A stretch of DNA of 64,000 nucleotides from an uncultured Clostridia bacterium (GTDB lineage: Bacteria; Bacillota; Clostridia; Christensenellales; Aristaeellaceae), in NCBI GenBank assembly GCA_946408995.1, contig CAMJUL010000001.1, positions 51,926 to 115,925 of the forward strand, in the 5' to 3' direction. The notes below the pieces were generated by a model, which was not told the origin of the DNA, did not search any database, and saw nothing but the letters and a program-made list of their open reading frames with translations. Below are positions 18,814 through 29,045 of the stretch, in pieces. Position numbers and translations under genes: made by a program. The first letter of the stretch is position 1, and each line of letters opens with the position of its first letter.

Positions 18814-20847
18814 CTATTCCCTGTCCGACAGGGCGTATTCCATGGGGATCTCGCCCCTGAGCCGCTTGCACAGTTCGTCATCCGTCAGCTGCACCGTGCG
18901 ATGGGTCTGCAATACCACCCGGTTTTCCTCCGGTGGGACAAGATACCGTTTCTCCCAATCATACAACATCCCGCCGTCTCCCCGGATCCGCAGCCAGCCC
19001 CGCATGGCTGTCAGCACCTGGCAGGTCAGCCCCACCCCTACAAAGCAGTCGTTGTCATACAAATGGGCAAACCGGCCGGAAACGCTTTGCATCGCGTCCA
19101 AGGCCTCCCGGAAAGCGCTCAGGGCCCGGTCGGTCCAAAGATACGCCTGCAGAGTGCGTTCCTTCAGGGCATGCGCACAGGCTTGGCAAAAGGCCGACAG
19201 TCCTTTGCAGCCGGTCTCATGAAGGATGCCGGCAAGCAAAAGGGTATCCTTTATCCGCAGGGCCGCGTCTTCCGGAAGGCCCTCCATCGTCCTGCGGCAT
19301 CCTTCCACATAGTCCTTCCATGCAGGCCGGCCCGATTCGGCGACCCGCCAAAGGTCCCTCAACTGACCTGGAAAAGAGGCCTCCCCAGACACCCAGTTCA
19401 GTTCCGGGAGCGCCTTGTCTGTTTCGCCACGCATCAGGGCCCGCGCCAGCGCCCGAAGGGGAAAATGATAAAACTGGTCTCCCGCACGGTCGTCCCCGTT
19501 TGGACCGTAAAACGGAGCGGTCTTTCCATAATCCAAAAGGAGCCCGGCTGCCCGTTCCGTCCCATAATAGGAGAGGGCGAAGTACCGGGCCGCCTGGGCG
19601 GCGTCGCACCGTCCGTCGGTCCACACTCGTCTGAGGACCTCCAGCAGGAACAAATGGGGCTTGACGGACCCCACGTTGATGTTCCACAGGGTCCCCCCGT
19701 TCCGCGAAAGGACCTTTTCCAGTTCCGCGACAACATTTTCCGCCGGGATCTGGAGCGGCGTGATGTGGTTGGCCGCCTGCAGATCATAAAAACTGACGTG
19801 AAAATAGATGCCGTTCCGCCCGTCTTCGTCCTCGCCGGGCATGGCATCCGTGCGGGGATTGTGGTTCCCCTGCCGGCGTGACACCATTTTGCCGTAGCCG
19901 TTGTCCCCCCAGATCTTGATGACTTCCCGGGGAATGCGCAGGTCCCCCTGCCGGTACAGGCTCATCATTTCCCCGTACAGATTGGTGGAAAAGCAGGCAT
20001 TGGGATCCTTTTCACGCACCATGTCCATCTGCCTTGCGATGACTCTGGAAATCAGTTCCCCCCGTTTCCGGTCGGTATCGAATCCCTGGTCGTCGTTCCA
20101 GAAGGCCTTATCCCCCTGCCCACGGAAGCCGACAGCCCAGACCACCCGTTTTCCGGCGTACAGGTCGACAGCCTCCTTCCAGAGGCCCTCGAATAATTCG
20201 GGGTACAGGGTATAGGAGGGCTGCAGGTCCGGATAGACCCGTCCGAACATCCTCGCCCCCAATACCTCGGTATGATGCTGGGTGATCCAAAGGCCCATGT
20301 CCAGGGCCATTTGGTTCAGGGCGCGGCCGTCATATTCCCGGTCCGTTCCGGGAATGACCATGTTCCCGCCGCAGCGCAGAAGGGCCTCAAACAGCCGTTT
20401 CCACACCCTGGCCCTTTGGGCCTCCTCCTGATGCCAAAGGGTGAAGAGCACCTCGTCGTTCGCAAACCATCCCCGGAACCTTACAGCGTACCTGGGGGAT
20501 TTCCAGGTCATGCAGGGGACCTGAACGGATTGACGCGCCTTGGGCAGGATACCCATCCACCAGTCCAGGGGCCTTATCCCCAGAGCGCGCTCACTGACGG
20601 ACAAAAGCGCGTACATCGCCCCCAAGTCGTCCCCGCAGGTCAGCGTGATCTCCTGGGGCATGACGTCCGCCCTGAAGGACTCCTTCTCAAGGGAAGGGTC
20701 CATCACGACCCGGATCACGTTTTTTTCGCCTTGGCCGGTCAGGATCTCCCGCATGTCCCTTTTCAGGATTTCAACGCCGCTGCGCACAGCAGGCACGTTT
20801 TCGTCCGCCAAAATAGAGGTGGAAAGGGAAAGCAGAAATGGGTCCAT
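18814..20847 (-). CDS. Glycosyl hydrolase family 115 (alpha-glucuronidase-like)
   Basis: RGWFANDE, LFEALLRCGGNMVIPGT, IKIWGDNGYGKMVSRRQGNHNPRTDAMPGEDEDGRNGIYFHVSFYD. Confidence 0.8.
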   Translation of the reverse strand: MDPFLLSLSTSILADENVPAVRSGVEILKRDMREILTGQGEKNVIRVVMDPSLEKESFRADVMPQEITLTCGDDLGAMYALLSVSERALGIRPLDWWMGILPKARQSVQVPCMTWKSPRYAVRFRGWFANDEVLFTLWHQEEAQRARVWKRLFEALLRCGGNMVIPGTDREYDGRALNQMALDMGLWITQHHTEVLGARMFGRVYPDLQPSYTLYPELFEGLWKEAVDLYAGKRVVWAVGFRGQGDKAFWNDDQGFDTDRKRGELISRVIARQMDMVREKDPNACFSTNLYGEMMSLYRQGDLRIPREVIKIWGDNGYGKMVSRRQGNHNPRTDAMPGEDEDGRNGIYFHVSFYDLQAANHITPLQIPAENVVAELEKVLSRNGGTLWNINVGSVKPHLFLLEVLRRVWTDGRCDAAQAARYFALSYYGTERAAGLLLDYGKTAPFYGPNGDDRAGDQFYHFPLRALARALMRGETDKALPELNWVSGEASFPGQLRDLWRVAESGRPAWKDYVEGCRRTMEGLPEDAALRIKDTLLLAGILHETGCKGLSAFCQACAHALKERTLQAYLWTDRALSAFREALDAMQSVSGRFAHLYDNDCFVGVGLTCQVLTAMRGWLRIRGDGGMLYDWEKRYLVPPEENRVVLQTHRTVQLTDDELCKRLRGEIPMEYALSDRE

Positions 20848-20867
20848 CTGTCTTGCGCCTCCTTTGT

Positions 20868-23087
20868 TCAGGGCTCTTCCGCCGGGGACCCGAGGGCCCG
20901 GTACTGCTGGGGGGTATTCCCTGTAAAACTTTTAAATCGCCGGTTGAAGGCGGAAATGTCGTAATACCCGCATTCAGTGGCGATGTCCTTGACGGGCATT
21001 TCCGTGTTCCTCAAAAGATGCTGCGCCCGGTTCATCCTGCACTGCGTAATGCATTCCACGGGCGTTTCCTGGTAAACGCGTTTGAACTCAACCGACAGCT
21101 TGGAATCGCTCATGCCCACTTCCCCGGCGATCCCGGACACGGTAAGCCCGGGTTCGGAAAACCGGTGCAGGATGATCTCGCGCGCCTGCCGGACCGGTCC
21201 GGACTCCTCCTGGGGAGGCTGAGCCGTCTGCAGGGAGGCGATCTTGCCGCAAACCTGCCGAAGGATCGCATCCAGCTCATCCACGGACAGACAGCGGCTC
21301 AGGCGGAACAGATCGTTCAGTTCCCTGGCGCTGACGCCACTCTGCTGGGCTTCCGCGCTGACGGTCGTTATGATCTCGCTGTACATGCACCGAAAGCCGA
21401 ACAGCGAGGACCTGGTATCCCGCATGGCTCTGGAAACCTCCGAAAGGGCTGCGTCCATACGTTTTTCGTCCCCCTTTCGCAGAGCCTGCCGCAGGTGGTC
21501 CACCGCCTGCCGGTTGTAATTGGCCTCGAAGGCTGTGTTCTCCCCCAAATCCCCGAAAAAGATCGGCGCGGAATTGCCTTTTACGAAACGCATCTCAAAA
21601 GCGTTTTCGGCCTCCAGATAGGCCCGCTGTCCTTCTGTCCAGGAGGAATGAAAGGCGCTGATCCCCATGATGATGGAGGCGCTGCATGCCTTCAGCCCCG
21701 CGAACTTGGCCGCAAGGAACTCCCTCAGGCGCTCCTCCCCGTTGGCAAAGGCAATGAGGATCAGGCGATTTTCCGACGAGACCGGATTCAGGGACGCGCC
21801 GCTGACCTCACTGTCAAACAGCCTGTCGATCTTCTCCGCCGTCAGTTCATAGGAGGACTCCGCCGCTTTGGCAATGAGGACGACCGCGAAAAAGCGGGTA
21901 TCCACGTTCACGTTGGCCTCCTCCGCCATCTGCAGGAAGGCGTCCTCATCCCGGAAACCGCCCAGCAAAAACCGCCGCACGAATTCGCCCCGCTGCACGT
22001 CCGCCATGGTTTCGAGCCGAGTGCTCATGGAAGCGTTCTCGTCGATCAAGCGCTGGATGCCGTCCCGGATCTCCCGCAATTCATTGCCGGTAGGCTCGTG
22101 ATCCGCCAGCATGGAATGTACCAGCTTGATGCCCCGCATCCTGGACTGGACGAAGCGGGTGATCAGCAATACCGCTACCGCCGCAACGAAGGCAGACACC
22201 AGCACCAGCGCCTTAACCGATCCGCTGAGGGCCACGGCAAATTCCTCATCCGACACCAAAGCGGCACAGCCCAAACGGCTGCCGCCGTCTTCCCTTAAAA
22301 CATGATATTGTTTGCCGCTGTAACGGAGTTCCTTCCGGCCGTCAGCAGAAGCCTGCAGCAGCGTTTCTCCGGGGATCCCGGATCGATCCTGCGCCGTAAT
22401 GATCTGACCGTTATGCAGAAATATCACATCCGCGTCCCTGAGCCCCAGGTTCGCGCTCCACTTGGAAAACTGATCCCGTTCAACCAGGTACATGACGGTA
22501 CCCACTCTGGCGCCTCCGGGATAACTGAGGGGCACAAGGATCGTGATCACGCGGTGGATGCCCAAATCGCTGCGTACGGAATAGCCCTGCACCGCCTTTT
22601 CCGGCCAGATCGTCAGAAAGGTCGTTTTATCCAGGGCTTTTTCCATTTGTTCCGGAGAAATGCCCTCCAGACACAGCGCTTGTTCCACAAAACGATCCAT
22701 GCGAAAAAAGCTGGTGGAAGAATACACATAATCGTCCCCGGTAAAATGAATAAAGATTTCGTCGAAGCTGTCGTTCACCGCCCGATACGAAGCCAGTTTT
22801 CCGGAAAAGCGGGAGGCTTTTACAGGATCCTCGGCATATTTAACGGGGGTTATCTCGTTGTTCGTCATTTGTCCGGCAATGGAAACCAGGGTGGACACCA
22901 GCTGCTCCTGAGCGTCCTGTACCAGATGCAGATCCGCCTGATAGCGGTTCAAAAGGATCTGGGAGTGAAAATTCGAAAAGGAACGGTATGCAAAAAAGAC
23001 CATCACCATCATCACCAGCAGCAGGATCGCCACGTAAGACGTAAAGTAACGAAGCTGCAATTTGCTGATCCGCCTTTTTTTCGCCAT
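20868..23087 (-). CDS. Membrane-bound AraC-family transcriptional regulator with extracellular sensor domain
   Basis: N-terminal TM (YFTSYVAILLLVMMVMVFFAYRSF), second TM, C-terminal AraC HTH (VKDIATECGYYDISAFNRRFKSFTGNTPQQYR). Confidence 0.85.
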   Translation of the reverse strand: MAKKRRISKLQLRYFTSYVAILLLVMMVMVFFAYRSFSNFHSQILLNRYQADLHLVQDAQEQLVSTLVSIAGQMTNNEITPVKYAEDPVKASRFSGKLASYRAVNDSFDEIFIHFTGDDYVYSSTSFFRMDRFVEQALCLEGISPEQMEKALDKTTFLTIWPEKAVQGYSVRSDLGIHRVITILVPLSYPGGARVGTVMYLVERDQFSKWSANLGLRDADVIFLHNGQIITAQDRSGIPGETLLQASADGRKELRYSGKQYHVLREDGGSRLGCAALVSDEEFAVALSGSVKALVLVSAFVAAVAVLLITRFVQSRMRGIKLVHSMLADHEPTGNELREIRDGIQRLIDENASMSTRLETMADVQRGEFVRRFLLGGFRDEDAFLQMAEEANVNVDTRFFAVVLIAKAAESSYELTAEKIDRLFDSEVSGASLNPVSSENRLILIAFANGEERLREFLAAKFAGLKACSASIIMGISAFHSSWTEGQRAYLEAENAFEMRFVKGNSAPIFFGDLGENTAFEANYNRQAVDHLRQALRKGDEKRMDAALSEVSRAMRDTRSSLFGFRCMYSEIITTVSAEAQQSGVSARELNDLFRLSRCLSVDELDAILRQVCGKIASLQTAQPPQEESGPVRQAREIILHRFSEPGLTVSGIAGEVGMSDSKLSVEFKRVYQETPVECITQCRMNRAQHLLRNTEMPVKDIATECGYYDISAFNRRFKSFTGNTPQQYRALGSPAEEP

Positions 23088-23136
23088 TCCTTTCTCCTCC
23101 CTGCTCTTACCGCCTGGCCCAATGCTGGCCTTGATT

Positions 23137-23970
23137 TTACAAGGGTTCCTCGTTTCCCGTCCGCATCCGCGCGCATTTCCCTGAGGAATGATGCAGCGAA
23201 GGATCTTCCGCCACATAAGCGGCTGCATTTATCCCGGCTTCCCTTCCAACCTCGTTATAGGCCGCCTGATAATAATGAAACGCATCCTTCATCAATCCCC
23301 GCTCCCGCATGGTGGAAAACAGCCTGGACACCATGATGACACGGCCGTCCCTTCGGGCAATCTCCTCCTGCCAGGTCATCATGGGCTCATACCGGCAAAA
23401 GCTCCCCTCCACATTGCAATGCCCGATCCTCACCATGAAAAGCCGTTCCACACCGGCTTTGACCATGGCGCCGAGCATCCGGTCAAAGCCCTGCATATAA
23501 GCTTCCTTTTCGGTTCCAGCGTCTCCGTCGGATTCGCCCTGGCACCAGAGGACGAAGGTGTGCAGGACCAAATGCTTGGTTTTGACCAGGTATTCCCTTG
23601 CGTCCCTCAGCCGATCCAGTGCATCGGTGAGATACGGCATGCCGGGCTGCCATTCGGCCATGACGCTGCCTCCCTTGGACGCGGAAACGGCCACCACCGG
23701 CACTTTTGTTCCCGCGTAATACGCGTTCACAAAAGAGGACACCATGGATCCGGTCTTCAGGGTCTCATGGATGCCGTTTATCGCATTTTCGTGAATGCCA
23801 AACGGTTCTGTGATCGGGAACAGCTGACCGGGAGCGGAAACGGCCCGGTATTCCCACCCTGCCCCTGGCTGGACATGGGGGGCCGATTCGGGGAACCGCT
23901 CGCAGGAAACACCCCTTCCCGCCATGTTGGATTGTCCCGCGAACAGGAACAAATCGACTGCCCTCATCAT
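23137..23970 (-). CDS. SGNH/sialate O-acetylesterase-like carbohydrate esterase
   Basis: VDLFLFAGQSNMAGRG, VVAVSASKGGSVMAEWQPG, LWCQGESD motifs. Confidence 0.85.
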   Translation of the reverse strand: MMRAVDLFLFAGQSNMAGRGVSCERFPESAPHVQPGAGWEYRAVSAPGQLFPITEPFGIHENAINGIHETLKTGSMVSSFVNAYYAGTKVPVVAVSASKGGSVMAEWQPGMPYLTDALDRLRDAREYLVKTKHLVLHTFVLWCQGESDGDAGTEKEAYMQGFDRMLGAMVKAGVERLFMVRIGHCNVEGSFCRYEPMMTWQEEIARRDGRVIMVSRLFSTMRERGLMKDAFHYYQAAYNEVGREAGINAAAYVAEDPSLHHSSGKCARMRTGNEEPL

Positions 23971-24012
23971 ATCCCCCTCCAAACATGCCCTCATCATATC
24001 CCCCTCCAAACA
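23959..24012. repeat. Two perfect 27-bp tandem repeats carrying a Shine-Dalgarno and start codons
   Basis: tgccctcatcatatccccctccaaaca x2 (23959-23985, 23986-24012). Confidence 0.97.
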
Positions 24013-24104
24013 TGCAGGGATGCACCCTGCCCGTGTAAAGGGGCAGGGTGCGAATGCACTGTGTTTATTCTACAATAACAGGGAAGGCCTGTCCACCGGG
24101 AGAT

Positions 24105-25637
24105 TCACTGATTGGCCTCCACGTACCGGTCGTACGCGGTCTGGTACAGAGCGATGTACTCGTCCAGGCGGATGTTCTTCAGGGTGTTCTCATAGGTGGT
24201 CCAGCTCTCGTCGGTCACGCCCTTGACGATGAAGTTGGCCAGAGATTCTTTGGCATACTTGTCGATTTCCGCATGGAGCAGGGCACGCTGGGTCGATTCT
24301 TCCACGTTGAAGGTGATCAGTTTCGACAGGATGTTCCAGCTGTTTTTCTCAATGACGCCCGCCGCGTCGTACTCATTGCAGTAGGTGGTCTTTTCGATGC
24401 GGTGAGAGGGCATGTTCACCTTGCTGAAGTACTCGGGACCGGAGCAGTACATCATCGCTGACTGGCCGGGCACCGTGCGGGTACCGTCGCTCATGGGATA
24501 GATGACCACTTTTCCATTCTCGTCATAACCCCAGAATTCGTCTTTGGCGCCGTTGTAGCCCGAGATCATGTTGTCCCAGGCAAACTGGGTATCCAGCCAT
24601 TTGGCGGCCGCTTCCACATCCTTGCAGGTCGCGGTGATCGCAGCTCCGAAGGAGGGAATCTCAAACTACCGCTGCAGTTTGGCCTGATAGCCTTCCGCGG
24701 AGAAGGGGATCACGGCGATGTACTGCTGCCAGATGGCGTCGTCAGTGCCCATGGCAGACATGCGCCAGCGCCAGGTGCAGCCGACGTTGCCGGCGTTGAT
24801 CTTCGCTTCCGAGGCGTTGGAATCCTGGGAAATCGCCTCCACGTCGATCAGGCCTTCGTTATACCAGCGGCTCACAGTCTCCAGCGCGGGACGAAGCCCT
24901 TCCGCCGTCAGGGGAGAATATACCTTGCCTTCGTCGTCCAGGGCCACATGGATCTCATTGTTGGCAACGCCCCAGAAGTTCAGAAGGTGGGCAATGCCGT
25001 CCACCAGGTTGCGCAGGGTGCCGCCCATGGGGATCTCGTTGGAGGGATCGCCGTTGCCGTCGGCATCCTGATCCCGGAACGCGATGAGGACCTTCTCAAA
25101 TTCTTCAACCGTGGTGGGAACACTCAGGCCCAGGTTGTCCAGCCAGACTTTATTGAGGAACAGGTGGCTGTCGGTGTTGATGTTCTGAGGGATCAGCCAG
25201 CCGATCTGATAGGTCTTGCCGTCGGAGGATTTCAGGCTTTGAGCCGTCTGGGGGTCAAAGTCCAGGTACGCCTTGTAGTTGGGCATGTACTGGTCGATGA
25301 TGTCGTCCAGCGGGAGCAGGATCTCCTGATCCACACCGTACATTTCCAGGTCCAGGCCGCCGCGCACAATCACATCGGGATACACGCCGCTGGCCAGCAT
25401 CAGGTTCACCTTCGTGCTCCAGTCGGAGCCTTTGATCTGGTTGAAGGTGGCATGTACGCCGCTCGTGGCGGTGATACCGTTCTCAGGGTCGTTGAAGTAG
25501 GGCATGTTGGAAAAGTCCAGGTCATCGATGTCGCGATACCAGATCATCACGCTGATTTCCTTGGTTTCAGCCAAAGAAGCGGGGATGCAGCCTAAGAGCA
25601 GGATCGCGGCCAGCAGCAGAGCAAGGGTCTTTTTCAT
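24105..25637 (-). pseudogene. Extracellular solute-binding protein (LplA-type) interrupted by one in-frame TAG
   Basis: ORFs 24666-25676 and 24105-24617 are in the same frame; reading through gives ...AEGYQAKLQR*FEIPSFGAAITATCKDVEAAAKWLDTQF... Confidence 0.85.
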
Positions 25638-25704
25638 GGGGTAGCCTCCTTTATCATATTGGATCGGGATACGCATCCCGTAGGGAACAGAATGATCCGC
25701 TGGG

Positions 25705-26634
25705 TCAGCCCTTCACAGAGCCGATCATGACGCCTTTGACAAAGAACTTCTGCATGCACAGGTACAGCACCACAGCGGGAACGGTAGACACGACGATGAT
25801 GCAGTATTTGGCGATTTGGGCCCGGTTCAAAAGTTCCGCGTCCTGGGCGGCCGTGTCGCTGACCATGCTCATAAGCAGTTCACGGCTGGATTCCAGGGAC
25901 GCCAGGATCTCCTTCAGGATGGTCTGCAGCGGAAGCAGCGAGCGGGTCTGCAGGTAGATCAGGCCGGTCCAGTAATCGTTCCACTTGGCCACCCCGTAAT
26001 ACACGCTCAGCACGGCGATGATGGTGCCGCTCAGCGGGATCACAATGCGGATAAAATACTGGATCTGGGTAGCGCCATCCAGATTGGCCGCTTCATAGAG
26101 CGCCTCGGGGATGGTGGAGGTGATATACGTCCTTGCCACCATCACGTTCCAGACCGACACACAGCCCATCAGGATGCACACCCAGGAGTTGTTGTAGAGT
26201 CCTACGTCCCGGATGGTCAGGAAGGTGGGGATCAGGCCGCCGTTGAAAAACATCGTAAAGGCGAACAGGAATGAGAGCAGTTTTTTGCCCGGAAATTTCC
26301 TGGACAGGGTGAAGGCGGCCCCCATGGTCACAGCCAGGCTGATCATGGTTCCCGTCACCGTGTACACCACGGAGTTGAAAAAGGAATGGATCAGCTCCCG
26401 ATTCTGGAACACCGCGTTGTAGCCAAGCAGCGTCATGCCCCTTGGGTACAGCGTCACTTGCCCCGAAGTGACCAGAGCGGGATCCGAAAAGGAGCAGATG
26501 ACCACAAGGTAGATCGGGTACAGGGTCACAAGCAGCACCAGCACCACCATGACCCCCACAAAGAGATCGAAGGAACGGTCCGCCCGGATCGCCTTCTGCC
26601 GGATGGGTTTTGTTTCTTTTGACAAGGCCGTCAT
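25705..26634 (-). CDS. Carbohydrate ABC transporter permease (LplC/YtcP-type)
   Basis: 309 aa, PEALYEAANLDGATQIQYFIRIVIPLSGTIIAVLSVYYGV EAA-loop signature. Confidence 0.9.
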   Translation of the reverse strand: MTALSKETKPIRQKAIRADRSFDLFVGVMVVLVLLVTLYPIYLVVICSFSDPALVTSGQVTLYPRGMTLLGYNAVFQNRELIHSFFNSVVYTVTGTMISLAVTMGAAFTLSRKFPGKKLLSFLFAFTMFFNGGLIPTFLTIRDVGLYNNSWVCILMGCVSVWNVMVARTYITSTIPEALYEAANLDGATQIQYFIRIVIPLSGTIIAVLSVYYGVAKWNDYWTGLIYLQTRSLLPLQTILKEILASLESSRELLMSMVSDTAAQDAELLNRAQIAKYCIIVVSTVPAVVLYLCMQKFFVKGVMIGSVKG

Positions 26635-26650
26635 TCCATACCCTCCCTTC

Positions 26651-27607
26651 TCAGAACAGCGTCTCGCCGTTCATCCTGGCGGAAATCTTGTTTGTGGACA
26701 AAACCAGGATAAAATTGACCACGTTTACGAACAGGCCGATGGCCGCCGTGTAAGAGAACTGCCCCGATCCAAGGCCCATGGTGTACACATAGGTACCTAT
26801 GATATCCGAGGTGGCCATGTTTCCGCCGGTCTGCAGAAGCAGGGTCTTCTGCGTGGCGGAGGACAGGAGCGAGCCGCTGTTGAGGATCAGCATCATCGTG
26901 GCGGTGGGCACGATATGCGGCAGGTCGATGTAGCGCACCTTCTGCCATTTGTTCGCCCCGTCGATGGTGGCCGCCTCATAGAGTTCCGGATCCACCCCCG
27001 CCAGGGCTGCGATGTAGAGAATGGAATCCCAGCCCGCGTTCTGCCAGATCCCTGAAATGATGTATACCGGACGGAACCAGGAAGCCTCGTTCATAAAGTA
27101 GATGGATTTCCCGCCCAGGGCCGAGATCAGGTGATTCACAATGCCGTTGGTAGGCGAAAGCAGAATGTAGAGGATGCCGGCCAGCACCACCGTTGAGATG
27201 AAGTGCGGAACGTAGATGGCCGTCTGGGTGAATTTCTTCAGCCGCTGGGACCGGATGTTGTTTACGATCAGGGCCAGCGCGATCGGCATCGGAAAGGAGA
27301 AGAGCAGGCTGAGCACGTTCAGAAGCAGGGTGTTTCCGATGAGCCGGCCGAAGTAATATGCGTTGAAAAAGGTGTAAAAATGCTTGAAACCGTTCATGCC
27401 GGTCCAGGGACTGCCCACGATCCCTCGCACCGCCTTGTAATCCTTGAAGGCGATCTGGATACCGTACATCGGCAGATAATTGAAGATGATCAGGTAGACC
27501 AGCGCGGGAAGAATCAGCACATAAAGCCACCGATTCTGGAGGATGCTTTGACCGAGCTTTTTCCATCGCGAGCGCACAGGTCTTTGTTTGTTGAGCGTCT
27601 TTAGCAC
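26651..27607 (-). CDS. Sugar ABC transporter permease (LplB-type)
   Basis: YVLILPALVYLIIFNYLPMYGIQIAFKDYKAVRGIVGSPWTG; DPELYEAATIDGANKWQKVRYIDLPHI; GTG start preferred. Confidence 0.88.
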   Translation of the reverse strand: MLKTLNKQRPVRSRWKKLGQSILQNRWLYVLILPALVYLIIFNYLPMYGIQIAFKDYKAVRGIVGSPWTGMNGFKHFYTFFNAYYFGRLIGNTLLLNVLSLLFSFPMPIALALIVNNIRSQRLKKFTQTAIYVPHFISTVVLAGILYILLSPTNGIVNHLISALGGKSIYFMNEASWFRPVYIISGIWQNAGWDSILYIAALAGVDPELYEAATIDGANKWQKVRYIDLPHIVPTATMMLILNSGSLLSSATQKTLLLQTGGNMATSDIIGTYVYTMGLGSGQFSYTAAIGLFVNVVNFILVLSTNKISARMNGETLF

Positions 27608-27693
27608 CTTCGATCCCTCTTTTCGGTTTTTTCGGTTGGCCGTTTTTTGTCCGTCAGCGACATTTTGACACATCCCGTCCCGCCATGCAATCG

Positions 27694-27773
27694 GCAGAAA
27701 TTTCTGCAATCCACCCAAATAGCGCAAAGGCTTGCAAATCAGGCTTTCGCGGAGGCTTTGCAGAAATTTCGGC
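27694..27773. promoter_or_regulatory. Two operator-like palindromes GCAGAAATTTCTGC / GCAGAAATTTCGGC upstream of the ABC operon
   Basis: Perfect 14-bp palindrome at 27694-27707, near-copy at 27760-27773. Confidence 0.4.
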
Positions 27774-27973
27774 ATAGCCGTTTTGCTCGTTTTCAGCCCA
27801 TTTCCGCCATATTTTGCCGCCGGTGCATGGGTTCGCCAGGATCGCCCCCGCCTTCTTCACGCCTCCACCCCCGCAGCCGCATCTCAAGCTTAAAGGCCCC
27901 CCGCCCGATCAAGGGCAGAGGGCCTGCTTTGCTCGTCTGAGGCGCAGCCGCACTCGTATACCGTTTTCTTTTC

Positions 27974-28798
27974 TCAGTCTTCTCCCCGCAGGATACGGCA
28001 GATCTCCCGAACGTTCTGAAGGGTATAGGTGGGTTTGACGCTTCCGTTTTCAATGTCCGTCAGGGTCGCCTCCCCCGACAGCACACAGATGGAAGCAGAG
28101 CCCGCGTTGTTGCCTGCCGCGATGTCCGTATACAGCCGGTCCCCCACCACCACGGTCTCTTCCGCCGTACAGCCGTATTTCTCCCGCACGGCCAGGACCA
28201 TGGTGGGTTCGGGCTTCCCGATAAAAAGGGGCCATTTTCCGGTGGCATTTTTCAGCATGGTGCAGATGGATCCGCAGTCCGGCACAAACCCGAAGGAAAC
28301 CGGATACACCCAATCCGGATTGGTCGCGATATACGCCGGGTTTTGCGTGCTCAGGATCTCGCAGGTGTTGCGCAGCTTCTGGGAGGTCATTTCCATGTCG
28401 AACCCCACCAGCACCACGTCCACCTTTTCCACCGCCTCGGTCACGTCAATCCCGGCAGCCTTCAGCTCCGCAACCAGGCTCCGGGTGCCCTGACAATAAA
28501 CCTTGGCCCCGGGGAAGTTCTTTTTCAGCCACAGCAGCGTGGCCTGGACGGAGGTAAAAAAATCTTCCTTCCCGGCCGGAATGCCCAGCCGGTTCACTTT
28601 TGTCACATAATCGACCACCGATTTGGAGGAATTGTTTGTGATGAACACATATCTCCCGCCCCGATCCCTGATCGCTTCAAGAAAATCCAGCGTCCCCTCA
28701 AACAGGGTCTCCTCGTTGTAGATCGTTCCGTCCATGTCCAGCAGCCACAGTCTTTTTTCCCTCAGGGCAGCCGTATCCCTGCCATAGTGATCCTTCAT
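27974..28798 (-). CDS. HAD-IIA family (NagD-like) phosphatase
   Basis: WLLDMDGTIYNEETLFEGTLDFLEAIRDRGGRYVFITNNSSKS; VVVGDRLYTDIAAGNNAG. Confidence 0.92.
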   Translation of the reverse strand: MKDHYGRDTAALREKRLWLLDMDGTIYNEETLFEGTLDFLEAIRDRGGRYVFITNNSSKSVVDYVTKVNRLGIPAGKEDFFTSVQATLLWLKKNFPGAKVYCQGTRSLVAELKAAGIDVTEAVEKVDVVLVGFDMEMTSQKLRNTCEILSTQNPAYIATNPDWVYPVSFGFVPDCGSICTMLKNATGKWPLFIGKPEPTMVLAVREKYGCTAEETVVVGDRLYTDIAAGNNAGSASICVLSGEATLTDIENGSVKPTYTLQNVREICRILRGED

Positions 28799-28947
28799 GC
28801 GTCTCCACTCCGTTTAAACGTTGCTTTTGTCTTTCCCGCTCCGCAGGTTCCCGCCCCGGCGTTGACACAGGGGCCGCCGGAACACACCCCGGATTATACC
28901 GGATATTCCCTTGCGAGGCAAGACGGAGGTTTTTTTCCCGGAAAGCA

Positions 28948-28977
28948 TTGAAAGAAAAGGGGCAAACATGGTATAGT
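28948..28977 (+). promoter_or_regulatory. Candidate metG promoter (TTGAAA-N18-TATAGT)
   Basis: attgaaagaaaaggggcaaacatggtatagtatt. Confidence 0.55.
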
Positions 28978-29045
28978 ATTTAGGTTCATCGACTGCGTTC
29001 CGCCCCGACAAAAGGACGCGGACGTTCGGAAGGGGGAGCATTCCA

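Noticed and set aside
17537-19222. 561-aa plus-strand ORF (and 18901-19881, 20838-22298)
   Set aside because: Overlap GH43, GH115 and AraC genes on the opposite strand; no recognisable domain.
23959-24012. CRISPR-like repeat
   Set aside because: Only two directly abutting copies, no spacers, coincident with a translation start.
24660-24670. Alternative genetic code (TAG recoded)
   Set aside because: Only one internal TAG seen; TAG terminates another gene normally (5114).
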